From RYN-230 sp963717125 (GTDB lineage: Bacteria > Actinomycetota > Actinomycetes > Streptosporangiales > Streptosporangiaceae), in assembly GCA_963717125.1 (NCBI GenBank), contig CAVQVG010000007.1, positions 1,116,001 to 1,180,000 on the forward strand: a stretch of 64,000 nt of DNA, given 5' to 3'. Positions 8,464-16,596 of this stretch are shown in pieces. Position 1 is the first letter of the stretch, and each line of letters starts with the position of its first letter. The notes below the pieces were generated by a model, which was given only the letters and a program-made list of their open reading frames with translations, did no database searches and was not told the origin of the DNA. The position numbers and the translations under genes are program-made.

Positions 8464-8553
8464 GTGAACCGCCGGGGGGTCATTTACAACATCGGCATCG
8501 TCTTCTCCGGCCCGGCGCGGGGCGGCGCGGGACTGCCGGGCGCCGCCCATTAG
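8464..8553 (+). CDS. 29-codon leader ORF resembling the start of the next gene
   Basis: GTG at 8464, just outside the palindrome, opens a 29-residue frame beginning VNRRGVIYNIGIVFSG. The downstream gene begins MRLRGVLYDLGRVMGG: 7 of 16 residues are identical and most others conservative. It is either a truncated duplicate of the gene's 5' end or a leaderless mini-ORF retained for regulation. No ribosome site precedes it. Expression is inferred only from the mirror-image promoter. Confidence 0.45.
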   Translation: MNRRGVIYNIGIVFSGPARGGAGLPGAAH

Positions 8554-8588
8554 CCGGCTGGGCCGCCGGAGGAAAGGAGATCACCACG

Positions 8589-9659
8589 ATGAGGTTGCGG
8601 GGCGTGCTCTACGACCTGGGCCGTGTGATGGGCGGCGTGACTTGGCGGCCGGACTACAGCCCGGCGCTCGTGCACCGCGAGCTGGAGATCATCAGCACGG
8701 GCCTGCACTGCAACGCGGTCAGGATCTGGGCCCGGGACACCGGGCGGCTGGCCGCCGCGGCCGAGGACGCTCTGCGGCAGGGCCTGGAAGTGTGGTTCTG
8801 CCCGGAGCTGTCCAGCGGGTCCCGGGATGCGACGCTGCGCCACCTTGCGCGCTCGGCAGCGGCCGCCGCGGAACTGCGGGCCAGGTGGCCGGGGCAGCTG
8901 GTCTTTTGCGTCGGCGGTGAACTGACGCTGTTCATGCGCGGCATCATCAAAGGACGCACCTACAGCAGGCGCACCCGCATGCCGGCGTTGCGCGAGGTCC
9001 TCAGGTCCGGTGCCCACAACGCGCCGCTGAACGCGTTCCTGGCCCGCGCTGCCGCGGCCGTGCGTGAGGTGTTCGGCGGCCCGGTCACCTATGCGTCGCT
9101 GCCGGCCGAGCGGGTCGACTGGGACGCCTTCGACATCATCGGCATCAACCACTACTGGATGGAGCCTCACAAGGACCGCTACCTCCAGAGGCTGGAGCCG
9201 CTGCTGGCCACCGGCAAGCCGGTGGTGATCACCGAGCTGGGATTCCGCACCTGCACCGGCGCCGACCAGACCGGTCCCGCGAGCACGGCGAATATCGACC
9301 CGGTCACTTTTGCCCTGCACAAGCTGCCGCTGACAGGCCGGCTCGTCCAGCCGCGGGTCAAGACCACCGCCGAACGCGACGAGGACCTGCAGGCCCGCAG
9401 CCTGCTCCGCCAGCTTGAGCTGCTGGACTCGGCCGGGGTCGACGGCGCATTCGTCTACACCTTCACCGCCCCCCTGTGGACTCATGCAGACGACCCGCGG
9501 CACGACCTCGACACCGACAGCTACAGCCTGGTCAAGCCCTATCCCCGCGGCAGGCATGGCACCACCTACCCAGACATGGCATGGGAGCCGAAGAAATCGT
9601 TCACAGCCGTCGCGGACTACTATGCGAGACACCCAGGCAGCAAACACCGGTCAAGCTGA
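8589..9659 (+). CDS. TIM-barrel glycoside-hydrolase-like protein (clan GH-A fold)
   Basis: The 356-residue protein has alternating strand-helix units with two well-placed acidic residues typical of clan GH-A: Glu in LVFCVGGELTLFMRG (about residue 118) and Glu in PVVITELGFRTC (about residue 216), plus the barrel strand WDAFDIIGINHYW. Homologues in actinomycetes are often labelled abortive infection protein without clear support; the fold argues for a cytosolic glycosidase or carbohydrate binder. There is no signal peptide. An excellent GGAGGAAAGGAG ribosome site fixes the ATG at 8589. It is controlled from the 54-bp palindrome, hence by the divergent MarR. Confidence 0.7.
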   Translation: MRLRGVLYDLGRVMGGVTWRPDYSPALVHRELEIISTGLHCNAVRIWARDTGRLAAAAEDALRQGLEVWFCPELSSGSRDATLRHLARSAAAAAELRARWPGQLVFCVGGELTLFMRGIIKGRTYSRRTRMPALREVLRSGAHNAPLNAFLARAAAAVREVFGGPVTYASLPAERVDWDAFDIIGINHYWMEPHKDRYLQRLEPLLATGKPVVITELGFRTCTGADQTGPASTANIDPVTFALHKLPLTGRLVQPRVKTTAERDEDLQARSLLRQLELLDSAGVDGAFVYTFTAPLWTHADDPRHDLDTDSYSLVKPYPRGRHGTTYPDMAWEPKKSFTAVADYYARHPGSKHRSS

Positions 9660-9827
9660 CCAGGCACCACTTGTCTGGCGGCATGCGAGGCCACACCAAC
9701 GCCTCGATCACCACGCAGAACAGGCGGATCTGCGCCGCGGTCACCAGCCATCCCGCCACACCGTCCCGCCGACCAGATCGGCGGGTATCGCGTGCCCTGG
9801 ACATGTAGAAGCTCACTAGACCAATGA

Positions 9828-9971
9828 TCATTTAGGAAGTTCAGAGAACAGGCCCTGCATACCGATCAGCGCCTCAGCGGCTTCGCCAACCTCTTCGGTC
9901 AGCTTGAGCAGCCGGATCTCCACCGGGACATCCGCATGATGTGCATGCAACTGCCCGACTCGCTCCCACAT
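9828..9971 (-). pseudogene. N-terminal fragment of a MazG-like nucleotide pyrophosphohydrolase
   Basis: The 47-residue frame MWERVGQLHAHHADVPVEIR continues with LLKLTEEVGEAAEALIGMQG, the first helix and E-E-x-x-E metal motif of the MazG fold. Family members are about 100-110 residues and continue with a second E-x-x-D helix, missing here. The start has a GGAGGGG ribosome site, so the gene was once expressed; its 3' half has been deleted. Confidence 0.65.
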
Positions 9972-10270
9972 CGCGCCCCTCCAAAGGAATGACGGGCCAG
10001 CCCGCGTTGCCGCGCTGCTGGGCCTGGCACTACGAGTACCCCGGTCATCAACCTGCCTGCCCCGGTGACAGTACCGGGCCAGATGACCGCTCGGGGGTAG
10101 GCACGAATATGCGGCCGATCTGGTGGTGATGATGGAGCCGGTCAACTTTGCCCGGATTCTTCCGCTCTTACCCAGCGCCAGTATTGTCGCTGGGGACTGC
10201 CTGACCGGTGAGGTTATCGTTGCGGCCAGACGGACTGTTTCCCGGCACGACAGAAGTTAGCGTCACAAGG

Positions 10271-10897
10271 ATGGCTGACACGATTGATGTGCGGCTGCTG
10301 GGATTCGCAGGCTTCGAGGCCAGTGAGCGGTTCCTGCGCAGTCTGGCCGATGAGATTTGGGTCTGCCGCTGGGACCTGCCGCAGATTCCGGTGGACCGTC
10401 CCGATGACGTGAGCACCGCCGATGCGATGCGGGCACAACTGCAGCAGCCCAGCCTCGTCACGGTCGTGTCGGCGCATGCTGGGTACTTCTGCGGTGGCCG
10501 CCGCCTTGGCCTATGCGGCAAGGACAACCAGCCGGTCTTACTGGCTGACTCGATCGGCCGCCTCGGCGCCGCCAGCATGGTGCTCATCGATGCTTGCTAC
10601 GCCGCCGACCTGGCCACAGAACTCAGAAATCACGCGCAGCCCGGCAGTCTCCTGATCGGACTGCACACCAACCCAGGTGCCGACCAGGAAACCGCGGGCC
10701 GGGACAGCGTCACAGCTCTTGGCGCCGTCATCCGGGAACTGTGCTATCCCCGGGCCACCGACCTCAGTCCTCACGCAGCCAGAATTGCCGTGGAAAGCGT
10801 CAACGCCCAGATCAACGCCCGGAATCTCACCGAAAGCAGCCGCGGCGTTACCAACCCGAAGGCCAAGCGCCCGCTCATTGACGTGTACCAGTGCTGA
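10271..10897 (+). CDS. Small caspase-like (His-Cys dyad) protein
   Basis: The 208-residue protein, counted from ATG 10271, shows the two signature strands of the caspase/metacaspase/CHAT fold: LVTVVSAHAGYFCGG with His69, and ASMVLIDACYAADLA with Cys109, 40 residues apart as expected. There is no fused TPR, WD40, NACHT or formylglycine domain, so it would be a lone protease domain. An upstream in-frame GTG at 10208 could extend it by 21 residues. The gene is divergent from the MazG fragment and converges on the kinase operon. The assignment rests on the dyad and strand pattern; catalytic activity is inference. Confidence 0.55.
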   Translation: MADTIDVRLLGFAGFEASERFLRSLADEIWVCRWDLPQIPVDRPDDVSTADAMRAQLQQPSLVTVVSAHAGYFCGGRRLGLCGKDNQPVLLADSIGRLGAASMVLIDACYAADLATELRNHAQPGSLLIGLHTNPGADQETAGRDSVTALGAVIRELCYPRATDLSPHAARIAVESVNAQINARNLTESSRGVTNPKAKRPLIDVYQC

Positions 10898-11040
10898 ACC
10901 CCGATCCAGCAGGCGCACGCAGCGTTTCCCATTGCCGGGGCTGCGGCGGTTGCAGGTTGCCCCGAGAAGGGTCACGTGCCTGTCTCGATGCACAGGTTCT
11001 GCTCAGGACGATTGCGGCGGGAGCACGGCAGCCCTGCGGC

Positions 11041-11665
11041 TCAGGAAGTAGCCGGGGCGTCTTTCGTGATGCCGAGCTTGGTGACGCGGGCGGCAATCCA
11101 CCTGACCCGTTCGGCGGTGCTCATATTGGGCGGGATGTCGATGACGCGCTGGCCGACGGTGGCGCACGTCGACCGGACGACCCGGTCCGCGGCCGACTGC
11201 AGGTTCAGGACCTTGGACCGGTAGGGGTCGCCGGCTTGATGCTGGCCGAACCGGTCGCAGCAGTAGAACACCGCATCGTAAGTGCCGGCCCAGGCTTCGC
11301 GGAACATCTTCATCGCCTCCAGCACGGCAGCCTCGCGGCTGCCGGGTGGGGTCTGGAGCACAAGCCATGCGTAGGCCATCACATTGGGCGATGGTTTTGT
11401 CCGCGATGATCATTGTGTGCTGGCGGGCGGCGCACAACTGCGCCGACAGCTGGGCGGCGAACAGGTTGACCTCCGTTTCCAGGTCGAAGGCGCCCTTGTT
11501 GTGGACGACGATTTCCTCGATGAATGGGCTGTGCCGGGCGGGTTCTTCGACGGTGGCGACGTGGATGCCGCGCTCGCGGTAGTAGGCGGCCAGGGCGTGG
11601 GTGAGGGTGGTCTTGCCCGAGGCGTGGGTGCCCTCGATGGCCAGCACGGCACAATCACGCAGCAT
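11041..11665 (-). pseudogene. P-loop nucleoside/nucleotide kinase-like protein, one-base frameshift
   Basis: The N-terminus LAIEGTHASGKTTLTHALAAYY is a Walker A P-loop of the thymidylate-kinase/AAA_28 type. After IIADKTIAQ the frame is lost; removing one G of the GGG run at 11386-11388 restores IIADKTIANVMAYAWLVLQT and reads to the stop at 11041 (DAVFYCCDRFGQHQAGDPYR is the lid-like part). The intact protein would have about 207 residues. It is the last gene of a four-gene operon, its start overlapping the preceding gene by 11 bp. It probably phosphorylates a nucleotide or related small molecule. Confidence 0.7.
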
Positions 11666-12476
11666 CTTGCTCCCCCAGCAGCGCGGTGAATACAGGGTGA
11701 GCCAGCCAGCCGAACGAGTGGCCCAGCTCGCGGGCCAGGAGCCGGTTGACGTTGAGGCCAGGCCGCCAGTGCGCCAGCCCGGCGGCGCGGGCGGCGACCA
11801 GAGCGGTGGACAAAGCGTGCCGCAGGTTCAGCACGGTGATCTTCTCCCGCGCCGTGACGTCGCCGGACTGGAGCCAGCGGCGGTGCAGCGCGGTCATGGA
11901 GATACTCCGCAGCTCGGGCTGGGTGACATCCAGGCGCAGGTCGGCGCAGACGTTGACCAGCCGGCGGGACTGGCATGCCAGGATGTGCCCGGCGTCGTAG
12001 CGGGTATCCACGAACCGCGGCCAGCTGGAAGAAGCCGCCCGCCGCTGCCGCCACGCGGTAGCCGCGGCCGCGACTGATTGATGCGATGCTGGGCCTGCTG
12101 CGGCCAGGACCCCCAGGTCGCTGCACAACTGGTGACCGGCGATCAGGCTGGCGCGTTTCATCAGGCAGGCCAGCGCGGCGTCGGCCCCGGCTACCAGTTC
12201 TGCGCCTTCGCTGGCGTCCTGGACGTAGGCCGATGTGTACCAGAACCGGGCCGCCTCCAGGCCGGTGCTGGCATCACCGGCTGGCAGAACAAGCCAGACC
12301 ACCGAGTAGCAGAACGGCACACTGCCGCCCCGGATCCGGTAGTTCTTAGACCACTCCACGTCAACGGCTGCCAGCAGCCGCGCCCCCGGCGGGTGCCGGG
12401 GCACCGAGCCAGACTCGGTGAGGTTGGTGCTGGTGATCACCTCAGGCTCCCCGGTGAGGACGCCCAGTCTGGGCAC
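11655..12476 (-). CDS. DEDD-type 3'-5' exonuclease-like protein
   Basis: A 273-residue protein with features of the RNase H-like exonuclease fold: LLAAVDVEWSKNYRIRGGS (about residues 34-52) holds the D-x-E pair of Exo I, and ASLIAGHQLCSDLGVL (about 108-123) resembles Exo II with its Asp. A later VNVCADLRLDV and ITVLNLRHALSTALVAA may hold the last motif, but the Y/H-x-x-x-D signature is not clear. So nuclease activity is only probable. It overlaps the upstream gene by 35 bp and the kinase by 11 bp, showing tight co-expression. Confidence 0.5.
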   Translation of the reverse strand: MPRLGVLTGEPEVITSTNLTESGSVPRHPPGARLLAAVDVEWSKNYRIRGGSVPFCYSVVWLVLPAGDASTGLEAARFWYTSAYVQDASEGAELVAGADAALACLMKRASLIAGHQLCSDLGVLAAAGPASHQSVAAAATAWRQRRAASSSWPRFVDTRYDAGHILACQSRRLVNVCADLRLDVTQPELRSISMTALHRRWLQSGDVTAREKITVLNLRHALSTALVAARAAGLAHWRPGLNVNRLLARELGHSFGWLAHPVFTALLGEQDAA

Positions 12477-13206
12477 CGCTCAGCGCCGCGGCCAGAGGGA
12501 CGCGACCTCCAGGGGCCTCCGTTGTGGACTGCGGCAGGCAGTCCCAGGTGGCGGCAGCGAGAACCGGCGCGATGCGCAAGGCTCCGGCCCACTCGTAGCG
12601 GCCAAGGTGGCGGGCGCAGACCAGCGCGATCATCAGCGCCCGCTCCACTGCCAGCGTCACCGCCGGGCTGCCGTCCGCCCCGTCCGGGCCAGGACCGGCA
12701 GTGATCCCGGCCGACTGGCAGGCCACCTCCAGCGGCGGGGTCCCGGGCAAGTCGAGCCCGCAGTCAAAGGTGGCCGCCCGGCCAGCTGCCTGATCCCGGG
12801 TGCCCCACTCGCGCTGGACCGCTGCCAGTCCCCGCAGTGCCGCCGCATCACCAGCCTGGCGCAAGGCGGCCAGATCGCCGGCGAGCAGGTACCCGGCCAG
12901 GACGGCTGCGTGGCGGCGGGCCTGCATCAGGTCAAGGTCGGCCATGGCGGTCAGCGCGGGCATGTCACCTGGGCCGTCGGCGCTGGCAGCGCGGAACCCG
13001 AACGTCAGCGTCTGTTCCGTCGCGTTGATCGCCTGGGTGCGGTGCAGCGGCAGGTAGACGACCGCCACCGCAGAAGGCATCAGACGGCCGCTCATCACGG
13101 TTCGCGCGGCGGTGTATGCCGCCAGCCTGGGGACGGGCCTGCGATAGAGCTGCTGCCCGGTCCGGTAGGGGTCATCGGGCCAGGTCAGGTTGGTGTAGGT
13201 GCGCAT
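12442..13206 (-). CDS. Unknown 254-residue protein of the radical SAM operon
   Basis: The ATG at 13206 overlaps the radical SAM stop (TGATG), so translation is coupled. The protein starts MRTYTNLTWPDDPYRTGQQL, is soluble, alanine-rich and helical in its C-terminal half, and holds no motif I recognise. A longer upstream frame exists but is an antisense-like artefact of the radical SAM gene. It overlaps the exonuclease-like gene by 35 bp. Its invariant placement between radical SAM and nuclease genes makes a role as substrate-binding or accessory subunit likely, which is inference. Confidence 0.65.
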   Translation of the reverse strand: MRTYTNLTWPDDPYRTGQQLYRRPVPRLAAYTAARTVMSGRLMPSAVAVVYLPLHRTQAINATEQTLTFGFRAASADGPGDMPALTAMADLDLMQARRHAAVLAGYLLAGDLAALRQAGDAAALRGLAAVQREWGTRDQAAGRAATFDCGLDLPGTPPLEVACQSAGITAGPGPDGADGSPAVTLAVERALMIALVCARHLGRYEWAGALRIAPVLAAATWDCLPQSTTEAPGGRVPLAAALSGAQTGRPHRGA

Positions 13207-14212
13207 CACGGGCCGCTGCGGGTGGCGGTGTAGATGCTGCCGCCGAGGTATTTGGCATAGTGGCTGGCCTTGTAGGGGTAACGCTCCCAGATCGCGGTGA
13301 CCGGCTCCTCCAGCAGGTTGCCCAGCCGCAGAAACAGGTCCGGCTGGTAATAGACCGGCCACGCCTGCGCGTTCCCGTTCGGCTCGACCACGATCATGTG
13401 CCCCTCGGTCTCGGCCGTCCACGGGGTCATCCGCACCGCCGGCCGCCAGTCGTGCGTAGCCCGCAGTTCCGTCAGCCGCCCGAACACCTCGCCTGCCTCC
13501 TGCACGGTGATGAACTCCCGCTCGGCCAGGCCGAGCGCGTTGCCCTTGCGCAGCGGCAGGATCAGCTTCAGCTTCCCGCGTCCAGCACATCAGCGATCTG
13601 GTACAGGTACGGCAGGGCGTGAACCGTGGACCGCAGCACGACCGCCGACAGCGAGATCTCCAGCCCCGCAGCGATGAACGCCCGCACCCCGGTCATGGCC
13701 TTGTCATAGTCGCCGCGGACCCGCGAGAACGTCGCCCGGGGCCCATCAAAGCCGATGTTGACAAAGGCGACCTTCCCAGCCAACTGGGGCGCCATAACCA
13801 GGCCGCGGGTCGCGTTGGTGGGCAGCCCGATGATGAACGGCGAGTACATGTCCACGATCTCGGGCAGGTCCCGGCACAGCAGCGGCTCCCCACCGGACAA
13901 GAACACCCGCGCCACCCCGGCCAGGTTCGCGCGGATCGTATCAAGCTGGTCCAGCGTCGGGTCGGCCATCTGCAACGTCTCTGAGCAGAACCCGCAGTTG
14001 AAGTCGCAGCGCTTGGTGACCTGCACGATCACCGACGACGGCGCGGTGGCTGCCTCACCGAGCGCCCGTGGGTCAGCTGCGCCGCCGAGCGTGAAGTGAT
14101 GGCCCGGGGTGAACGCCACCCCTGCGGCACCGGCCTGCTGATGATTCCTGGCGGGCACTTCGGGCACGGGCATAACGGGTGGACTAGAGGGGCCGGGTGA
14201 CAAGGTAGCCAT
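13206..14212 (-). pseudogene. Radical SAM enzyme with cysteine-poor SPASM-like tail, one-base frameshift
   Basis: Start at ATG 14212. SSVIVQVTKRCDFNCGFCSE carries the C-x3-C-x2-C motif that binds the 4Fe-4S cluster, followed by VFLSGGEPLLC, the GGE SAM-binding motif, and FVNIGFDGP. The frame stops after ADVLDAGS; inserting one base at the CCC run 13575-13577 restores KLKLILPLRKGNALGLAERE and reads to 13206. The tail MIVVEPNGNAQAWPVYY and LGNLLEEPVTAIWERYPYK looks like a SPASM/twitch domain without its cluster cysteines. Such enzymes modify peptides or small molecules by radical chemistry. It heads a four-gene overlapping operon. Confidence 0.75.
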
Positions 14213-14593
14213 GGGAATTCCTGCCTTACGTGACACGCCGGGATCACAGTGACCGGGTTCCCAGCCTGACGGGCCGGTGGCCGGCGCGTCACTCCCGGTG
14301 CTGGGAAGGTATGGTTCCCGCCCTCCGGCGACCTCCAGCCAGCACCGATACTTCTCAGCAGCCCTATGACCTCCCGTGGTCGGGACGATGGCATGCACTG
14401 TGCACCGCGCAGCCGCCTTCCTGGAGTCAGGGAGTGGATGACACCCACCCCGGATAGTGTCACGATCGGTGCATGAACCGTCACAGGGATGCGTCGCGTG
14501 CCCGGGTCACGGACCAGGGCGCGGCAGGCACCAGGCCAGAACCGGCCACAGCGCACGGGCCCGCAGGGACGCCGCCTCCAGACTGTGACCGCC

Positions 14594-15403
14594 ATGCTGC
14601 TGACAGACGACGAGTTCCCCGGTGAACTCGGTGAGAGTTTCGCGGCGGCCTGCGCGGCCGTCGGCGTGAAACCGGTCCCCCGCGGCTACGGGCTGGTGCT
14701 GGCCCAGGACGAGGACGGCGGGCGATGGACTCAGGTCACCAGCGACGCCCGCGGTATCGGCACCGTTCAGTCCATCTGGAACACGGGAGTTGAGTGCGGC
14801 TACGAGCCGCCCGATGGCAGCGTGGTGACGGTCCAGCCGGGCTGGCCGGTCGTCTGCGAGCTTGGGCTGGCTGGCCTTAGTGAGCCCCATGACCCAGCCG
14901 GTGCCGGTGACAAAGTGCTGCGCCCACCGCGGCGTGGCACTCCCGCGCGGCGCCGTAGCATGGCCGACATCATCGACCGTGAGCTGTCCGACCGGCCAGA
15001 CCTCAGCATGCAGGAGTACATCGAGGCTGAGCGCTGGCACGCCGCCAACATGGGCGACACAGATCCCAGCCCGCCGGCGGCCCGGCTGATCGACACGCGC
15101 GGGCGCATCCCACCGGGCCATCCGGCACATCAGGCAGTTGACCGCGCCCTGGCTGGCGCATGGTCGCTGGCCGCCGCCACGAAGCCGCCACCCGGGTCAG
15201 TGCGTGTCCGGACAGTGCCACCGGATAAGGCCCGCCTGGTACGCGCGAATGGCGATGGGTGGACCCTGATCGGCCGCACCGGCGGCCTGATCCTGCTCCT
15301 GACCGATGCTCTACCCGGTATCCCTCTCGACGTCAGCGACGCCGCTCACCTCCGGGGACTACTCGCCGCCTTGACCGCAGCCGCGGAGCGCGCTGCCCGC
15401 TGA
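14594..15403 (+). CDS. Unknown protein divergent from the radical SAM operon
   Basis: From ATG 14594 the frame encodes MLLTDDEFPGELGESFAAAC and about 270 residues in total, with a compact N-terminal domain (VKPVPRGYGLVLAQDEDGGR, WTQVTSDARGIGTVQSIW), a linker rich in Arg and Pro and a C-terminal domain (RVRTVPPDKARLVRANGDGW). No known family is recognised. Codon use fits coding DNA. GTG 14586 and an upstream start at 14489 are alternatives. It lies divergent to the radical SAM operon and could be its regulator or partner, but no DNA-binding motif is visible. Confidence 0.5.
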   Translation: MLLTDDEFPGELGESFAAACAAVGVKPVPRGYGLVLAQDEDGGRWTQVTSDARGIGTVQSIWNTGVECGYEPPDGSVVTVQPGWPVVCELGLAGLSEPHDPAGAGDKVLRPPRRGTPARRRSMADIIDRELSDRPDLSMQEYIEAERWHAANMGDTDPSPPAARLIDTRGRIPPGHPAHQAVDRALAGAWSLAAATKPPPGSVRVRTVPPDKARLVRANGDGWTLIGRTGGLILLLTDALPGIPLDVSDAAHLRGLLAALTAAAERAAR

Positions 15404-15507
15404 CCCCTCCGCCGGCGTGACAAGCCACGCCGACCATGGCGATGGCCGCCTGGTTGGCGCCCTGGCGGCTAGCGGGCCGCTGTGGCCGTGGCTGCGCGGG
15501 TGACTTG

Positions 15508-15583
15508 TGGCCCCACCTGCGGAGGAGCGTTGGCCCCACCCCGCGATCGGCAGACGTGGGGCCAACGAGCTTTTGGCCCCACC
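15508..15583. repeat. Cluster of four TGGCCCCAC motifs, one inverted
   Basis: TGGCCCCACC occurs directly at 15508, 15531 and 15574, and inverted at 15556-15565. The second and inverted copies form a perfect 11-bp inverted repeat, GTTGGCCCCAC (15529-15539) against GTGGGGCCAAC (15556-15566), with a 16-base loop. The cluster begins about 100 bp after the stop of the unknown gene. A binding-site array or a terminator hairpin are both possible. Confidence 0.55.
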
Positions 15584-15630
15584 CATGGCTCCCTCTCGGT
15601 GCTGCTTGGAGCTTTGGTGTCCAGTCTCCC

Positions 15631-15696
15631 GTAAGTCGGCCCTGTCTCACTTAAATCGGCCCATTATGGCCTGGGTCTCAATTAATGCGGCCCATT
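15631..15696. repeat. Imperfect direct repeats resembling an IS21-type end
   Basis: GTCTCACTTAAATCGGCCC at 15644-15662 and GTCTCAATTAATGCGGCCC at 15675-15693 are direct repeats 31 bp apart, both followed by ATT. A third partial copy, GTAAGTCGGCCC, lies at 15631-15642. Several short direct repeats at the terminus are characteristic of IS21-family ends, and IS21 transposase fragments occur at 18.8 and 60.9 kb. No transposase is attached here. Confidence 0.45.
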
Positions 15697-15794
15697 GCCG
15701 GAGTGCTGCCGTGGCCATCGCAGAGGATGCGTGGTCTCCGGTGCTGAGCCTCGCCCGGTGGCGTATCCGGTCAGCGCTGGCCGAGGGCTTGAAT

Positions 15795-15809
15795 CTGACG
15801 TTACGTCAG
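15795..15809. promoter_or_regulatory. MerR-type palindrome upstream of the merR-like gene
   Basis: CTGACGT-T-ACGTCAG is a perfect 7-bp inverted repeat around one base, placed 16 bp before the ATG at 15826. A -35-like TTGAAT ends directly in front of it. MerR proteins bind such palindromes inside long-spacer promoters, so autoregulation is likely. Confidence 0.6.
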
Positions 15810-15825
15810 GTGCCATGCTGGATTT

Positions 15826-16542
15826 ATGGCGGCTGATGAGCGCATGTGGCGGATCGGTGAGGTAGCGACCGCGACCGGGCTGACCGTCCGGGCCTTGCAT
15901 CACTACGACCAGATCGGCCTGGTGGTGCCGTCGGTGCGGACGTCCGGCGGTCACCGCCTGTACACCAGCGCGGACCTGGTGCTGCTCTATGAGGTCACGG
16001 CCATGCGGCAGCTGGGCCTGTCCCTGGAGCAGGTGGGCATCCTGCTGGCCAAGCGGACCGACGTGCGCCGGGTCATCGACCAGCAGCTTGAGCACGTGGA
16101 CCGGCAGATCCGGATGGCGCAGCGACTCCGCAAGCAGCTCATAGCGGCCAGGGATGCAGATGACGCCGGCTTCGCGGAGATCATCAGGCTGACGGGTGAC
16201 CTGACTGGCTACCTGCGGCAGGAGAAGATCGATGCGATGCACCGGCGGATCGGCGAACTGGGCGTGGTCGCCGAGCACGCGGTCGGGGTGGAGATGCCAC
16301 GACTGTACGGCGAGGCGCTCGAGGAGATGCGGTCCGGGACGCAGCCGTCCGATCCGGCCGTGCGCAGGATCGTCGACCGGCTGGATGAGCTTTCGGAACT
16401 GATCCGAGGCCCGGACACTGAGATCGGCACGGCGGTCCGCGCGCTGTGGGTTAACCGGGGCAGGCAGCAGCCGCCCGGTCACGACGGCGCTGACTGGGGC
16501 GAGCTGGTCGCCTATCTGGACCAGGCCCGCGCCGCCCGCTGA
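15826..16542 (+). CDS. MerR-family transcriptional regulator
   Basis: The 238-residue protein begins with the MerR winged helix: MWRIGEVATATGLTVRALHH, YDQIGLVVPSVRTSGGHRLY, then a long coiled-coil dimerisation helix (about 75-125) and an acidic C-terminal effector domain of about 110 residues that lacks cysteines. A metal sensor is therefore unlikely; a TipA/BmrR-like small-molecule sensor fits better. A palindrome 16 bp upstream suggests autocontrol. It precedes a VC0807-type membrane protein and an FAD monooxygenase on the same strand, which may be its regulon. Confidence 0.9.
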   Translation: MAADERMWRIGEVATATGLTVRALHHYDQIGLVVPSVRTSGGHRLYTSADLVLLYEVTAMRQLGLSLEQVGILLAKRTDVRRVIDQQLEHVDRQIRMAQRLRKQLIAARDADDAGFAEIIRLTGDLTGYLRQEKIDAMHRRIGELGVVAEHAVGVEMPRLYGEALEEMRSGTQPSDPAVRRIVDRLDELSELIRGPDTEIGTAVRALWVNRGRQQPPGHDGADWGELVAYLDQARAAR

Positions 16543-16596
16543 CCGTCCGCCCTCCCGCTTGGCCCGGCCTGTTTGGGCTGCCCGGAAACAGAAGGA

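Noticed and set aside
8550..9647. 365-codon minus-strand ORF opposite the TIM-barrel gene
   Set aside because: It is the antisense shadow of a well-supported gene in GC-rich DNA, has no motif and runs through the better gene's whole length.
8589..9659. Abortive-infection phage-defence gene
   Set aside because: Homologues carry that label, but the sequence is a TIM barrel with GH-A-like glutamates and no toxin or nucleotidyltransferase motif. Defence is not supported here.
13206..14212. Prokaryotic viperin (antiviral radical SAM) next to a nucleotide kinase
   Set aside because: The kinase neighbour fits, but the C-terminal tail looks like a SPASM/twitch domain and not like viperin, and the region around the C-x3-C-x2-C motif lacks viperin-like features. 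I keep it as an unassigned radical SAM enzyme.
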